A stretch of DNA of 64,000 nucleotides from an uncultured Draconibacterium sp. (GCF_963676815.1 NZ_OY781365.1:496001-560000); one strand, 5' to 3'. Shown: positions 54,892 through 62,492, numbered from the stretch's first letter. The notes: generated by a model from the sequence alone, not told the origin. Translations and numbers: made by a program.

Positions 54892-56265
54892 TTAGTAAGG
54901 GCAATCGCCCTGGTTGCTTTCAATTCTTTCGTTAGGGTTTCGTGATAATTCATTCTCATATTCGGGTGCATGATCATAAAAACCGGTAGTTTCTTTATTA
55001 AATTTCAGCAGGAAGGAACCTATCCCGACATTCCGACCTTTTCCAATTATGATCTGTGCAGTATCTTTTGTGGATTCACCTGTAAAAGGTTCTGGGAAAT
55101 TCATATTGTAATATTCGGGCCGCCAAAGCAACATGATTATATCAGCCTTTTCTTCGAGCTGTCCGGATCCTCGCAACCGAGACATTGAAGGTTTGGGATT
55201 GTTCCTATCTCTAGACAATTGAGAAATGGCAATAACAGGAATATCAAGCTCTTTGGCGATGTTCTTTAATTTTCTGCCTATCTCTGCAACTCCTGTTTCA
55301 GTATCGGCACCTTTAAGGTCCTGAATGAAGTCAACCAAAACAATTCCTATATTCCGTTTGATTTTTAATTTTCGTATCGAAGTACAGATCTTATCGACAT
55401 CATTGTTTGATTGATCATCGAAATAAATTTGATTCTTTGTATTTATCAGCTCTTGAATTACATACTCTCTCCGTTCGCTTGACAGCCGGTTGTATAGAAT
55501 TTGCTTAGCTCCTATACCTGTTTCTTGAGCTATCATTCTGGCTACAATCTGCTTCTTTGTCATTTCCGTGGAGAATACCGCTGCTGGAATACCAGAATTT
55601 ACAATATTTCGGAGCGCCGATGTAGCGAGTGATGTTTTTCCTTGAGACGTCTCCCCAGCAATAATGATCAAGTCAGAATTATGAAACCCTCCGGTAAAGC
55701 TATCGTATTTTGCAAATCCGGTTTTTATTCCTGGCTCTATGCCTGACTGTAAATCTTTAATAAGTTCCATTGCAGCATCTGCAAATGATGAAGATGAATC
55801 GCTGCTATCATAGCTCATAACTTTGGAAAGCTCATCCTGCATAAAAGAATACACATCTTCGATATCAATCGTTGGATTATTCAGTTTGTTGATAACCTCA
55901 TGCGAAAACCGCAACATCTCTCTTTCTGAATATTTGTCGCGAATGATGCGAATGTGGTGTTCAATGTTTGCGGAAGATGCTACTTGATTGGTAAGCTTTG
56001 TTATAAAACCTGGCCCTCCAATCTTGTCAAGCTGTTCCTGATCCCGTAGTCGAGTTGTTACCTGTACCATGTCTGGCCGTATCGACTTGCTTACCAATTC
56101 AGAAATGCATGAAATGATAATTTGGTGCTCTTCTTTGTAGAACCATACCTTCTTTACCGGATTATTAATGTAGCAGTCCGGCTCAAGAATCATTGCCCCT
56201 AGAACAACCTCTTCAACCTCAATCGCATTAGGAGGTACCTTATCAATATTCAATTGTTTAATCAT
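54892..56265 (-). CDS. Replicative DNA helicase, DnaB family
   Basis: 457 residues. The N-terminal DnaB domain starts VPPNAIEVEEVVLGAMILEP; the RecA-like motor has Walker A in ETSQGKTSLATSA (about 205-218), Walker B IGIVLVDFIQDL, and the motif RLRGSGQLEEKADIIMLLWR. A hexameric 5'-3' helicase that would replicate the element when it excises. Distinct from a chromosomal DnaB by context: it is coupled to a DnaD/DnaT-like gene by a 4-base overlap. Confidence 0.93.
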   Translation of the reverse strand: MIKQLNIDKVPPNAIEVEEVVLGAMILEPDCYINNPVKKVWFYKEEHQIIISCISELVSKSIRPDMVQVTTRLRDQEQLDKIGGPGFITKLTNQVASSANIEHHIRIIRDKYSEREMLRFSHEVINKLNNPTIDIEDVYSFMQDELSKVMSYDSSDSSSSFADAAMELIKDLQSGIEPGIKTGFAKYDSFTGGFHNSDLIIIAGETSQGKTSLATSALRNIVNSGIPAAVFSTEMTKKQIVARMIAQETGIGAKQILYNRLSSERREYVIQELINTKNQIYFDDQSNNDVDKICTSIRKLKIKRNIGIVLVDFIQDLKGADTETGVAEIGRKLKNIAKELDIPVIAISQLSRDRNNPKPSMSRLRGSGQLEEKADIIMLLWRPEYYNMNFPEPFTGESTKDTAQIIIGKGRNVGIGSFLLKFNKETTGFYDHAPEYENELSRNPNERIESNQGDCPY

Positions 56266-56963
56266 ATCGCTTGAATTGAAGGTTCATGGCTTTGTTTATT
56301 TATCTCCGGGAATTCTTGTGTCCAGCATTGGTTATTAATCCAGGTTTTAAGGTTTTTCCATTCAGGGCGAAACGTGCCTGATTTTGTCAGATCATCTTTA
56401 TATGAAATTTCTTTCTGAAGTGCAGGAAATAGTAAGTGAACAACCTCTGGTTTATTCTTTTTAAGAAAGTTTTTAAGCTCAACTTCATTCCCTCTTTTCG
56501 TACCCGGATATGCTTTTCGGAATTGGTCAAAAATGACAGATATTTCTGTTCTTACATTCTTATCATTCTTGTTAGGTGTTAGGTCTTTGTTACCTATTTG
56601 TTGCTTTCTTTGTTGGACAACCTCTTTATTATCTTGGTAACTTTCCCAATTACAAACAGTTATAACCCTTCCCGACTTTGTTGATTTCTCTGTTAGAAAT
56701 TCGAGTTTTTTAAAACGGTTTAATGCGCTTCTCACATTTTGTATGGATATGCCTTTCCCTGCTTCGTTCTTGATTGATTCAAGGCTCGTAACAAATTCAC
56801 CAGGCTTAACTTCAAATCTTTCACCTTTCCATTCCCATTCATTTACCTTATGATTTGCCATCAAAAGAATAGTGATCAGAATTACCTTCTGCTCAGGTGT
56901 GGAAGTGCGCCATATTGGTTTATTTTTTAGCATCCTATGCAGTTTTATCCAGCCCTCTTCCAT
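56262..56963 (-). CDS. Phage replication protein, DnaD/DnaT-like (probable helicase loader)
   Basis: 233 residues. The winged-helix N-terminus begins GWIKLHRMLKNKPIWRTSTP, with NHKVNEWEWKG, KPGEFVTSLESIKNEAGKGIS and VRSALNRFKKLEF, the pattern of replisome organisers that precede DnaB in phages. The C-terminal part (FRKAYPGTKRG, TFRPEWKNLKTWINN) is shared with phage and plasmid replication proteins. Probably binds the origin and loads the helicase. Loader role is inferred from position. Confidence 0.75.
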   Translation of the reverse strand: MEEGWIKLHRMLKNKPIWRTSTPEQKVILITILLMANHKVNEWEWKGERFEVKPGEFVTSLESIKNEAGKGISIQNVRSALNRFKKLEFLTEKSTKSGRVITVCNWESYQDNKEVVQQRKQQIGNKDLTPNKNDKNVRTEISVIFDQFRKAYPGTKRGNEVELKNFLKKNKPEVVHLLFPALQKEISYKDDLTKSGTFRPEWKNLKTWINNQCWTQEFPEINKQSHEPSIQAI

Positions 56964-57138
56964 TTGATCCTAAATATTTGGTTAGCATGCTCTGTTTCTT
57001 CATCAGGTATGGTCGGGATCCTTGATCTACAACTATAAACTTATTCCGGGTTTTTTCGGGCCAGTTGTTCCATTCCTTTTGAGTTACAATCCGATACTTA
57101 CGGCCAGACTTTACTGCAATGAGAAAATTGTTTTTCAT
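56935..57138 (-). CDS. Hypothetical protein, 67 residues
   Basis: MKNNFLIAVKSGRKYRIVTQ and QKEWNNWPEKTRNKF; basic, possibly nucleic acid binding. It overlaps the replication gene by 29 bases and the upstream gene by 4. Confidence 0.55.
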   Translation of the reverse strand: MKNNFLIAVKSGRKYRIVTQKEWNNWPEKTRNKFIVVDQGSRPYLMKKQSMLTKYLGSNGRGLDKTA

Positions 57139-57386
57139 CTCACACCTCCTTTTTCGGCTGGTAAGTATTTCTCGATTAAATAAGGTTTCCGCCTTAATCG
57201 CGTTAAAAATCGATTAACTTGAGATTTTGTACCCGTGTAGATTGGTTCGTGACCGCCGAAGTTCACACGCTCCGGCGGTTCGCTAATCGGGCTTGATGTT
57301 GCGTTGCTGGTGTCGGTATCATACCAGACATTGAAAAGTTCTTTTTGTTCCATATTTGCTTCGTTAATAGTTTCTTTCTTACTCAT
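57135..57386 (-). CDS. Hypothetical protein, 83 residues
   Basis: From the ATG at 57386 (MSKKETINEANMEQKELFNV). The C-terminal half is basic (RFLTRLRRKPYLIEKYLP). The short leader GATAGTC before ATGAG is shared with the xis-like gene, perhaps a common translation signal. An in-frame GTG lies three codons upstream. Confidence 0.55.
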   Translation of the reverse strand: MSKKETINEANMEQKELFNVWYDTDTSNATSSPISEPPERVNFGGHEPIYTGTKSQVNRFLTRLRRKPYLIEKYLPAEKGGVR

Positions 57387-57494
57387 GACTATCACAGAAG
57401 CTTCTCATGACTCTCAATCATGAGGTTTTATAATTATATCTTACTGTTTTACTGATATTTACAAATTTTAAAATCTTCATTTACATACTTTTTT

Positions 57495-57514
57495 GAATAC
57501 ACAATTGAATACAT
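57495..57514. promoter_or_regulatory. Candidate integrase/excisionase site, middle
   Basis: GAATACAC and GAATACAT start 12 bases apart and are followed by ATC, just beyond the xis-like stop. This matches the pairs at both ends of the element. Confidence 0.45.
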
Positions 57515-57524
57515 ATCGGAAATT

Positions 57525-57827
57525 TTAAGGCATTTGACGACCATTATCCTGCCACTCTTCAATCTTAGATTCACGAAAAAAAAGATTAGCTCCGTGCTTC
57601 TCAAAAGGAATTTTTCTTTGATTAACCCAACCGTAAATTGTTTGTCGTGCCGGTTTCTCTGGTAAGTGATTACTGAGTTGTTCGACATTAAAAAGTCGAT
57701 CCCTCTTTTCTTCAACACCTTCTCCTTTTAGCATTGAAAGGATGATCCTGTTTTGATGCCTAACTTCAGCCAGTATCTCAGGTACCTGTTCAAATGTTGG
57801 TTTTTGTAAATCTAAGACTTCGCTCAT
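57525..57827 (-). CDS. Helix-turn-helix excisionase-like protein
   Basis: 100 residues. The C-terminal part LFNVEQLSNHLPEKPARQTI then YGWVNQRKIPFEKHGANLFF and SKIEEWQDNG is the MerR-like excisionase/DNA-binding fold common near Bacteroidetes mobile-element integrases. It could be the recombination directionality factor (Xis) or a regulator of the integrase. The N-terminal 45 residues are a helix of unknown role. Confidence 0.75.
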   Translation of the reverse strand: MSEVLDLQKPTFEQVPEILAEVRHQNRIILSMLKGEGVEEKRDRLFNVEQLSNHLPEKPARQTIYGWVNQRKIPFEKHGANLFFRESKIEEWQDNGRQMP

Positions 57828-57900
57828 GACTATCTTCTTTTAAAATTCTAATCGAAGATAAATCACGAAATATGCTGATAAAAGTATTTTGAGGTAATAC

Positions 57901-57955
57901 CATACCCCACTATATAGGGGTATGCCGGGGTAAACTAAGACTTTACGCGGGGTAT
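57901..57955. promoter_or_regulatory. Operator-like palindrome upstream of the integrase operon
   Basis: CATACCCC, 8-base loop, GGGGTATG (57901-57924) is a perfect 8-bp inverted repeat, followed by two more GGGGTA copies and a GTAAA/TTTAC dyad. It lies in the gap between the xis-like gene and the 277-residue gene, so it probably controls transcription of the integrase operon. Confidence 0.5.
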
Positions 57956-57994
57956 AGTTTTTTTACAGTGGTGTAGTACCTAGGATGTATTTTT

Positions 57995-58828
57995 CTATAT
58001 TGATTCTTCCCTTTTTCTTTTCTTTTCTTCTTCTCGGGCTTTTCGAAGCCTCTTAAGTTCTTCCGACATTTCATTATTGAGCATGAGATGTCGATCCCTC
58101 ATTTCTTCATTAGATCCCAAATTTGGAGCAATGCTATTTCCTCCACAATCAATAAACATTTTTGTTAAGAGTTTCTTTTGTGCTTCCTTTTTGGTGACAT
58201 TAGTTAGCTCACGTATTAATGCAGCCAATGCGGTTGCATGTGGTTCTTTATTATGCAACCGAAGATATTTAACAGGTTTCCATCCTGCAGGAAGATCTTC
58301 ATCGCTGAATATAGCGTTAAATTCTTTGTCAGAACAATCTATATCTCCACGGTTAAAGGCCCACTGGTAGTACTCATTTACTATTTGGGGTGTAATGTCA
58401 TCTCTGAGTTTGAAGTTCTTTTTAATAGGAGCATTACCATCGAGTCGCTTAAGGTAATTTTCCACAGTCTTGACATGAAAATATTTACGGAGAAAAGAGT
58501 TCCCAAACTCCAGGATATCAGCATCACAATCTTCTGAATTAGATCCGAGGTGTTTATTCATGGTTTCCAAATAGCTCTCAATCCATGGTTTGCCAGTTTT
58601 TTCTATAATCATGAATGGATCATTTGAATTATTTTCAATCCATAAACTACCAATGTGATCATCATTCATCTCCTCATAAAGCTCGTACTTTTTTTTCTTG
58701 AAATACTCAACTTCACCTTTAGGATAAACTTTAGCCATTGCAAGATCATTATTAAATATCGATTCCTTAGGATCAGCTGACTTAATCTCTGTTACAACTT
58801 TATCAATATACTCCTTAATATTTACCAT
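57995..58828 (-). CDS. Integrase-linked hypothetical protein, 277 residues
   Basis: Helical, charged protein (MVNIKEYIDKVVTEIKSADP) ending in a very basic coiled coil (ELKRLRKAREEEKKRKREES). Its start is 2 bases after the integrase stop, so it is co-transcribed with it. The LRDDITPQIVNEYYQWAFNR segment does not match a family I know. Proteins at this position in Bacteroidetes elements are often accessory to recombination; function unproven. Confidence 0.65.
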   Translation of the reverse strand: MVNIKEYIDKVVTEIKSADPKESIFNNDLAMAKVYPKGEVEYFKKKKYELYEEMNDDHIGSLWIENNSNDPFMIIEKTGKPWIESYLETMNKHLGSNSEDCDADILEFGNSFLRKYFHVKTVENYLKRLDGNAPIKKNFKLRDDITPQIVNEYYQWAFNRGDIDCSDKEFNAIFSDEDLPAGWKPVKYLRLHNKEPHATALAALIRELTNVTKKEAQKKLLTKMFIDCGGNSIAPNLGSNEEMRDRHLMLNNEMSEELKRLRKAREEEKKRKREESI

Positions 58829-58830
58829 GA

Positions 58831-60156
58831 TTATGCTGTTTGGTTGTTATACACTGCTTTTTCCATTTCCTGACTATGCTTCTGTCTGGTTGACTTCTCG
58901 AAGGATTTAAGGTATCGCTCCGTAACTGCTACACTGCTATGGCCCAAAGCCTCTTTTATGAATTCTGTTGAGGTACCGCTATTCTTTGCAATGGTGGCCC
59001 AGGAGTGCCGGGCTGAGTAACTGGTCAGGTGTCCGAGATGCAGCTCTTCAGCAATTTGTCCGATATACTTATTCAACTGCTTTGTGAATTGCTTTACAGC
59101 GTAATAAATCTCTCGTTCTGTCATTGCCGGTTTTAGTACCGGGAAGATGTAACTATCATAACCTATCGATTTATTACCATGACGTTCAATAATGGAGCTC
59201 ATACTTTCGGTGATGGGAACTCTCAATACCTCCTCTTCATCTTTGGCTTTGGTTTTCTGTCTCACAAATTCCAGCTCATCATCGTGAATATTGCTGTATC
59301 TAAGCCTTGCAATGTCAGCCGTATTCATTCCATTGCCCAAAAAGCTGAACATGAAGATATCTCTGTAAAAGGCCTTTTGGGGATGCTTAGTTTCAAAAGT
59401 CGCAATCTTCGAAATATCACTGGCCGGCAATGCTCTTTTATTTCCGGATGAGGTTTTGGGTTTATGCTTTATAAAAGGATATTCAGCTTTTACTCCATGC
59501 TCCTTAATTACCAAGTTAAAGATCACTCTGAGATTTCGCATGTATATTCCTATGGTTGATTTGGATTTCCCATCGTTCACCATCCAGGCTTCAAACTTCT
59601 TTAGCCAGGTTGGAGTAACATCAATGAACAAAAGCCTCCGCCCCCCCAGGTAAAAGTCTGTTCTCGTTTCTACCTTATCTTTCCGGTCGTTGAATTTGAA
59701 TTTTTTCTTCTCTGTAAACTCCTTAACGGCTCTCAACGTACTTTCAAAGCTAGAAGAATAACCATACCTATTTTGCTCTTTTAAGTCCTGAATATGGCTC
59801 AAAAGGGCCTCAAATACATTATCCCACTTCGTAACGTTGTGGTTAAAGACCTCCTCAAACTGGTTGAAACTAAACTGCTGCAGTGATTCAATTATCGAAT
59901 TGGCTTCATCCTGGATCCGCTTATATTCATCATGCACATCCCGGATCTTGCTCCGCCCACCATTCGAAACATACCTTTTGTATTGCTTTACCTGGTCATC
60001 ATCAAGAAAGGCCCACTCATCATTCTTTAATTTGTCGGTGATCGAATAATATTTTCGTTTCCCTTTGTGAGTGATCTTAAGTCGGACCGGACAAAGACCA
60101 TCTTTATTTCTTTGGGCCGGTGAAGTCTGGAAGAAAATTTTAGCAGTTGCTTGCAT
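58831..60156 (-). CDS. int: Tyrosine recombinase / phage integrase
   Basis: 441 residues. N-terminal arm-binding domain (AQRNKDGLCPVRLKITHKGK), SAM-like core-binding region (about 110-210), then the catalytic domain with ALPASDISKIATFETKHPQK, FLGNGMNTADIARLRYSNI, LTSYSARHSWATIAKNSG, IKEALGHSSVAVTERYLKSF. The box I arginine is replaced in GMNTADIARL and the box II first His by Tyr, both as in many Bacteroidetes integrases such as the IntDOT group; the His of GHSS and the catalytic Tyr in TERYL are kept. Lies 154 bases from the attR core. It would recombine the 45-bp core. Confidence 0.93.
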   Translation of the reverse strand: MQATAKIFFQTSPAQRNKDGLCPVRLKITHKGKRKYYSITDKLKNDEWAFLDDDQVKQYKRYVSNGGRSKIRDVHDEYKRIQDEANSIIESLQQFSFNQFEEVFNHNVTKWDNVFEALLSHIQDLKEQNRYGYSSSFESTLRAVKEFTEKKKFKFNDRKDKVETRTDFYLGGRRLLFIDVTPTWLKKFEAWMVNDGKSKSTIGIYMRNLRVIFNLVIKEHGVKAEYPFIKHKPKTSSGNKRALPASDISKIATFETKHPQKAFYRDIFMFSFLGNGMNTADIARLRYSNIHDDELEFVRQKTKAKDEEEVLRVPITESMSSIIERHGNKSIGYDSYIFPVLKPAMTEREIYYAVKQFTKQLNKYIGQIAEELHLGHLTSYSARHSWATIAKNSGTSTEFIKEALGHSSVAVTERYLKSFEKSTRQKHSQEMEKAVYNNQTA

Positions 60157-60173
60157 GATCTTGATTTATTTTT

Positions 60174-60193
60174 GAATACATATTTGAATACAT
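60174..60193. promoter_or_regulatory. Candidate integrase arm site, right
   Basis: Two GAATACAT copies start 12 bases apart and are followed by GTC, directly before the integrase gene; an inverted copy ATGTATTC is at 60275-60282, 28 bases from attR. The pair also occurs at 44699 and 57495. Likely arm-type or autoregulatory sites. Confidence 0.5.
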
Positions 60194-60309
60194 GTCAACC
60201 ATAAATAGACCATAAATGTAAATAAAAAGATCATAACCTGAAAGCCTTAAAGCATTGATTTTATTAACATTAGTATGTATTCAATAAATTGCGAAAAACG
60301 GCTGGTTAG

Positions 60310-60354
60310 GATTCATAATCATGAGGTCGGCGGTTCAAGCCCGCCTCTCGCTAC
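60310..60354. repeat. attR core, 45-bp direct repeat
   Basis: Identical to 44605-44649. To its left the element carries GCTGGTTAG, which equals the tRNA D-arm but lacks the next 7 bases of the tRNA. Confidence 0.95.
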
Positions 60355-60355
60355 G

Positions 60356-60392
60356 AAAAAGACCTAAAATCTCGATGATTTCAGGTCTTTTT
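60356..60392 (+). terminator. Displaced original terminator of tRNA-Met
   Basis: Ten-bp arms AAAAAGACCT and AGGTCTTTTT with an inner AAATC/GATTT stem, starting 2 bases beyond attR. Placed where a tRNA terminator would lie before integration. Confidence 0.85.
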
Positions 60393-60513
60393 GTTTTTCC
60401 AGTGTCTCATTCAGTGTCAATATCGAAGAACATTTTTTTAATTAAAAACCTTTATAGCCTAACAAATAAACACGTTACAAGATGTAAATATACAAAAAAT
60501 GGTTGTCTCCATT

Positions 60514-60739
60514 TTATTCATCTTTAAATAGAGACTCTGTTAGGTCGTCATTAACATTATTTGAAGCCACATTCTTCTTGTTGCGAAAAGAGTTTGATAA
60601 ATTTTCTTTGATATTTGCTATAGCAGCAGTTCTTACAGCTGTAACATTAACACGATTTCCCTTGTGTAGAATATTCACTATTATCAATCTTCAACCCAAG
60701 CATGCAATTAGCTCCTATTGCTAAGTATTTTTTCTCCAT
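60514..60739 (-). pseudogene. Small gene with a frameshift
   Basis: From the ATG at 60739 the frame reads MEKKYLAIGANCMLGLKIDN then stops after GKSC. The next frame continues with coding-like sequence (VNILHKGNRVNVTAVRTAAI ... LTESLFKDE) to a stop at 60514. One single-base frameshift would join them into about 75 residues. Not recognised. It overlaps the end of the split gene by about 18 bases. Confidence 0.35.
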
Positions 60740-61010
60740 TTTATAATTACCTCTTCATTTATTGATTCTAATGTAGTTTCGTATGATAAAGATTTTCCAC
60801 CATTTAATACTTTTTCTAAATTACATAATTCCAAAACAAACCAAATTCTGCTATCTTTAAAGTTCAACAGATATCAGAATAGATTTATGTCAACATTATA
60901 CCTTAATACACTTAAAACACAATTAGGATGAAGATGTGAGTTAGGGTGTTGAAATAAATATATTTCAAGTAGATTTTGTAATGGAACAATAGTAAACACT
61001 AAACCTATGG
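60721..61010 (-). pseudogene. 3' half of a gene split by an IS3-family element
   Basis: Open frame reading IGLVFTIVPLQNLLEIYLFQ ... to LESINEEVIIKWRKNT, 96 codons with one in-frame TGA (60876-60874). If the IS (61011-62335) is removed, the frame joins without a shift to the 5' half at 62336-62456 (codon GCC across the junction). So the gene was probably interrupted by the insertion. Family not recognised. Confidence 0.45.
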
Positions 61011-61102
61011 TGTAAGCTTCCCCTTTTTAGGACTATCTAAAAATAGATTATTTTCTTTTTCATAACCAAATTCTGAAAGCTTTTTCAATGTGATTTTTGG
61101 TT

Positions 61103-61150
61103 CTGTCAAGGGCGACTGAGTTAGCGAAGTCGTTTATATACCCTTGACAG
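61103..61150. terminator. Hairpin overlapping the OrfB stop
   Basis: CTGTCAAGGG (61103-61112) pairs with CCCTTGACAG (61141-61150), continuing with CGACT/AGTCG. It spans the OrfB stop codon. It could end the transposase transcript or block readthrough; no T-tract follows. Confidence 0.55.
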
Positions 61151-61925
61151 GTTCGTAAATCACATTTTCTTTGCTGTTCAGCTTTTGGTTCTTCATTTTA
61201 TTGGCATAACCAATGGGAGTCATTCCTCCCAATGAATCATGCGGTCTTCTATTGTTGTAATCAAATATCCATCTTTCTGTTTCATTTCTGGCTTCATCCA
61301 ACGATTGAAACAGGTAGGCATCCAATACTGCCCTGCGGTAGGTTCCGTTAAATCGCTCTACAAAAGCATTCTGTGTTGGCTTGCCTGGCTGGGTATATAA
61401 AAGTTCAATTCCTTGAAATTTGCTCCATTCTTTTAACAGCTCAGCAATAAACTCGGGGCCGTTATCCATCCTTATTTGTGATGGTTTGCCCCTGCGTTTT
61501 ATCAAGTGATTCAGGACATAAACTACTTTATTGCTTCGGATGGAATGGTCAAGTTCAACATGGAGCGCTTCTCGGTTAAAGTCATCCATAATATTGAAAC
61601 TTTTTATCTTCCGTCCATTCTCCAGAGCATCGTGCATAAAATCAATCGACCAACAATTATTGATATTTTCGGGGATTACCAAAGGAACTTTTACCCTGGC
61701 AGGGAGCCTTTTCTTTACTTTCCTGCGCATATTCAGTTTCATCATGCAATAAACCCGATACACCCGCTTGTGGTTCCACTCATTGCCTTCCAGGCGTAAT
61801 CGGCCATATGCCTTCCAAAAACCTTCTGTAGGGTGGTCTTTCGCTTTTATGGTAAGTGCATCAATTACCTCAGCATCGTCTTTTATCGACTCGTAGTAAT
61901 AAACGGAACGACTCATATTTAACAC
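61134..61925 (-). CDS. IS3-family transposase OrfB (DDE integrase domain)
   Basis: 263 codons from the first ATG; rve/DDE domain with D in WSIDFMHDALENG, D in IRMDNGPEFIAE and E in NAFVERFNGTYR. The frame continues upstream past the ATG into ALKPCEKREIAKEVCINPTV, which matches the usual OrfB beginning, so the real protein is probably made as an OrfAB fusion by a -1 slip at 62013-62006. Confidence 0.9.
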   Translation of the reverse strand: MLNMSRSVYYYESIKDDAEVIDALTIKAKDHPTEGFWKAYGRLRLEGNEWNHKRVYRVYCMMKLNMRRKVKKRLPARVKVPLVIPENINNCWSIDFMHDALENGRKIKSFNIMDDFNREALHVELDHSIRSNKVVYVLNHLIKRRGKPSQIRMDNGPEFIAELLKEWSKFQGIELLYTQPGKPTQNAFVERFNGTYRRAVLDAYLFQSLDEARNETERWIFDYNNRRPHDSLGGMTPIGYANKMKNQKLNSKENVIYEPVKGI

Positions 61926-61999
61926 ACGGCACGCCCTGCGGATGCCAACTGTTGGATTGATGCAAACTTCCTTTGCAATCTCTCTTTTTTCACAAGGCT

Positions 62000-62266
62000 T
62001 TAAAGCTTTTTTTCGATAATCTCTTTGGCAAGTTTTAAATCAAGAGCTTGTTCGGCATACATCATTTTTAATTTGCGGTTCTCCTCTTCGAGTTCCTTGA
62101 GCCTTTTCAACTCTGTGGCTTCCATGCCGCCATATCGTTGCCGCCATTTGTAAAATGTAGCTCGGCTAACACTATGGTCACGAACAATTTCTTCTACGCT
62201 TTTGCCGTTTTCGTACTCCTTCAAAATCGAGGAGATTTGTTGTGGTGTAAATCTTTTCTTCTTCAT
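62000..62266 (-). CDS. IS3-family OrfA helix-turn-helix protein
   Basis: 88 residues: KKRFTPQQISSILKEYENGK, then SVEEIVRDHSVSRATFYKWR is the DNA-binding helix-turn-helix, followed by a leucine zipper (LKRLKELEEENRKLKMMYAE). The end contains a run of seven A (62013-62007) followed by G, the slippery A-AAA-AAG heptamer, in the frame needed to enter OrfB. Confidence 0.9.
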   Translation of the reverse strand: MKKKRFTPQQISSILKEYENGKSVEEIVRDHSVSRATFYKWRQRYGGMEATELKRLKELEEENRKLKMMYAEQALDLKLAKEIIEKKL

Positions 62267-62335
62267 CTTCTAACAGTTCAAAATTAACGTTTATTTGTCT
62301 ACTTTTAAACTGTCCTTTTTTTGGGGAAGCTTACA

Positions 62336-62456
62336 CTTCTTCTTTGTACTTTTTTATTTCCTCAAAAATTTTTTCAATATTATAATTGATTTTTATTCCT
62401 CCATTTTGAAAGAATTCTTCTTTTTCTTCTATTTTACTATATTCCTCTAATTTCAA
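62336..62456 (-). pseudogene. 5' half of the IS-split gene
   Basis: Forty codons from a TTG at 62456 (LKLEEYSKIEEKEEFFQN, then INYNIEKIFEEIKKYKEE) and one base of the next codon, up to the IS end. No ATG lies in frame; the frame is also open to the cupin stop. Joins in frame with 61010-60721 after removal of the IS. Confidence 0.4.
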
Positions 62457-62478
62457 TGTGATTGGTTTTAATGTTGGT

Positions 62479-62492
62479 GTTAGCGGCTGGTG
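62479..62492. repeat. GTTAGCGGC end of a cassette-like unit
   Basis: GTTAGCGGCTGGTG touches the cupin stop codon. Its inverted partner CCACTTGCCGCTAAC is at 63056-63070, so the cupin gene is framed by inverted GTTAGCGGC-type ends. Confidence 0.5.

Larger units (their letters stand above)
44605..60354. mobile_element. Integrated phage-like element (satellite or deleted prophage) in tRNA-Met
   Basis: 15.75 kb bounded by a perfect 45-bp repeat of the tRNA 3' part. Order from the right end on the minus strand: integrase, 277-residue protein, operator region, excisionase-like gene, small genes, DnaD/DnaT-like loader, DnaB helicase, several small genes, small terminase subunit, gp10-like protein, tape measure protein. 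Beyond it stand a plus-strand XRE repressor pair, small genes, and HicBA near the left end. Large terminase, portal, capsid, protease, tail tube, baseplate, holin and endolysin were not found in any frame. Frames are intact and often overlap by 4 bases, which argues against simple decay. Limits are set by the repeats. Confidence 0.92.
61010..62336 (-). mobile_element. IS3-family insertion sequence
   Basis: About 1.33 kb bounded by inverted repeats GTGTAAGCTTCCCC (61010) and its complement (to 62336), with further similar bases inward. It encodes OrfA and OrfB on the minus strand. No flanking target duplication is visible, so the ends may have changed since insertion. Confidence 0.92.

Noticed and set aside
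60301..60354. Second tRNA-Met gene
   Set aside because: Only the 3' part of the tRNA plus nine D-arm bases is present; the acceptor 5' strand is missing. It is the attR copy.
44605..60354. Complete prophage
   Set aside because: No large terminase, portal, capsid, tail tube, baseplate or lysis genes in any frame; only TerS, a gp10-like and a tape measure protein are seen.
60888..60932. 14-codon plus-strand frame MSTLYLNTLKTQLG
   Set aside because: Too short, and it lies antisense to the 3' half of the IS-split gene.
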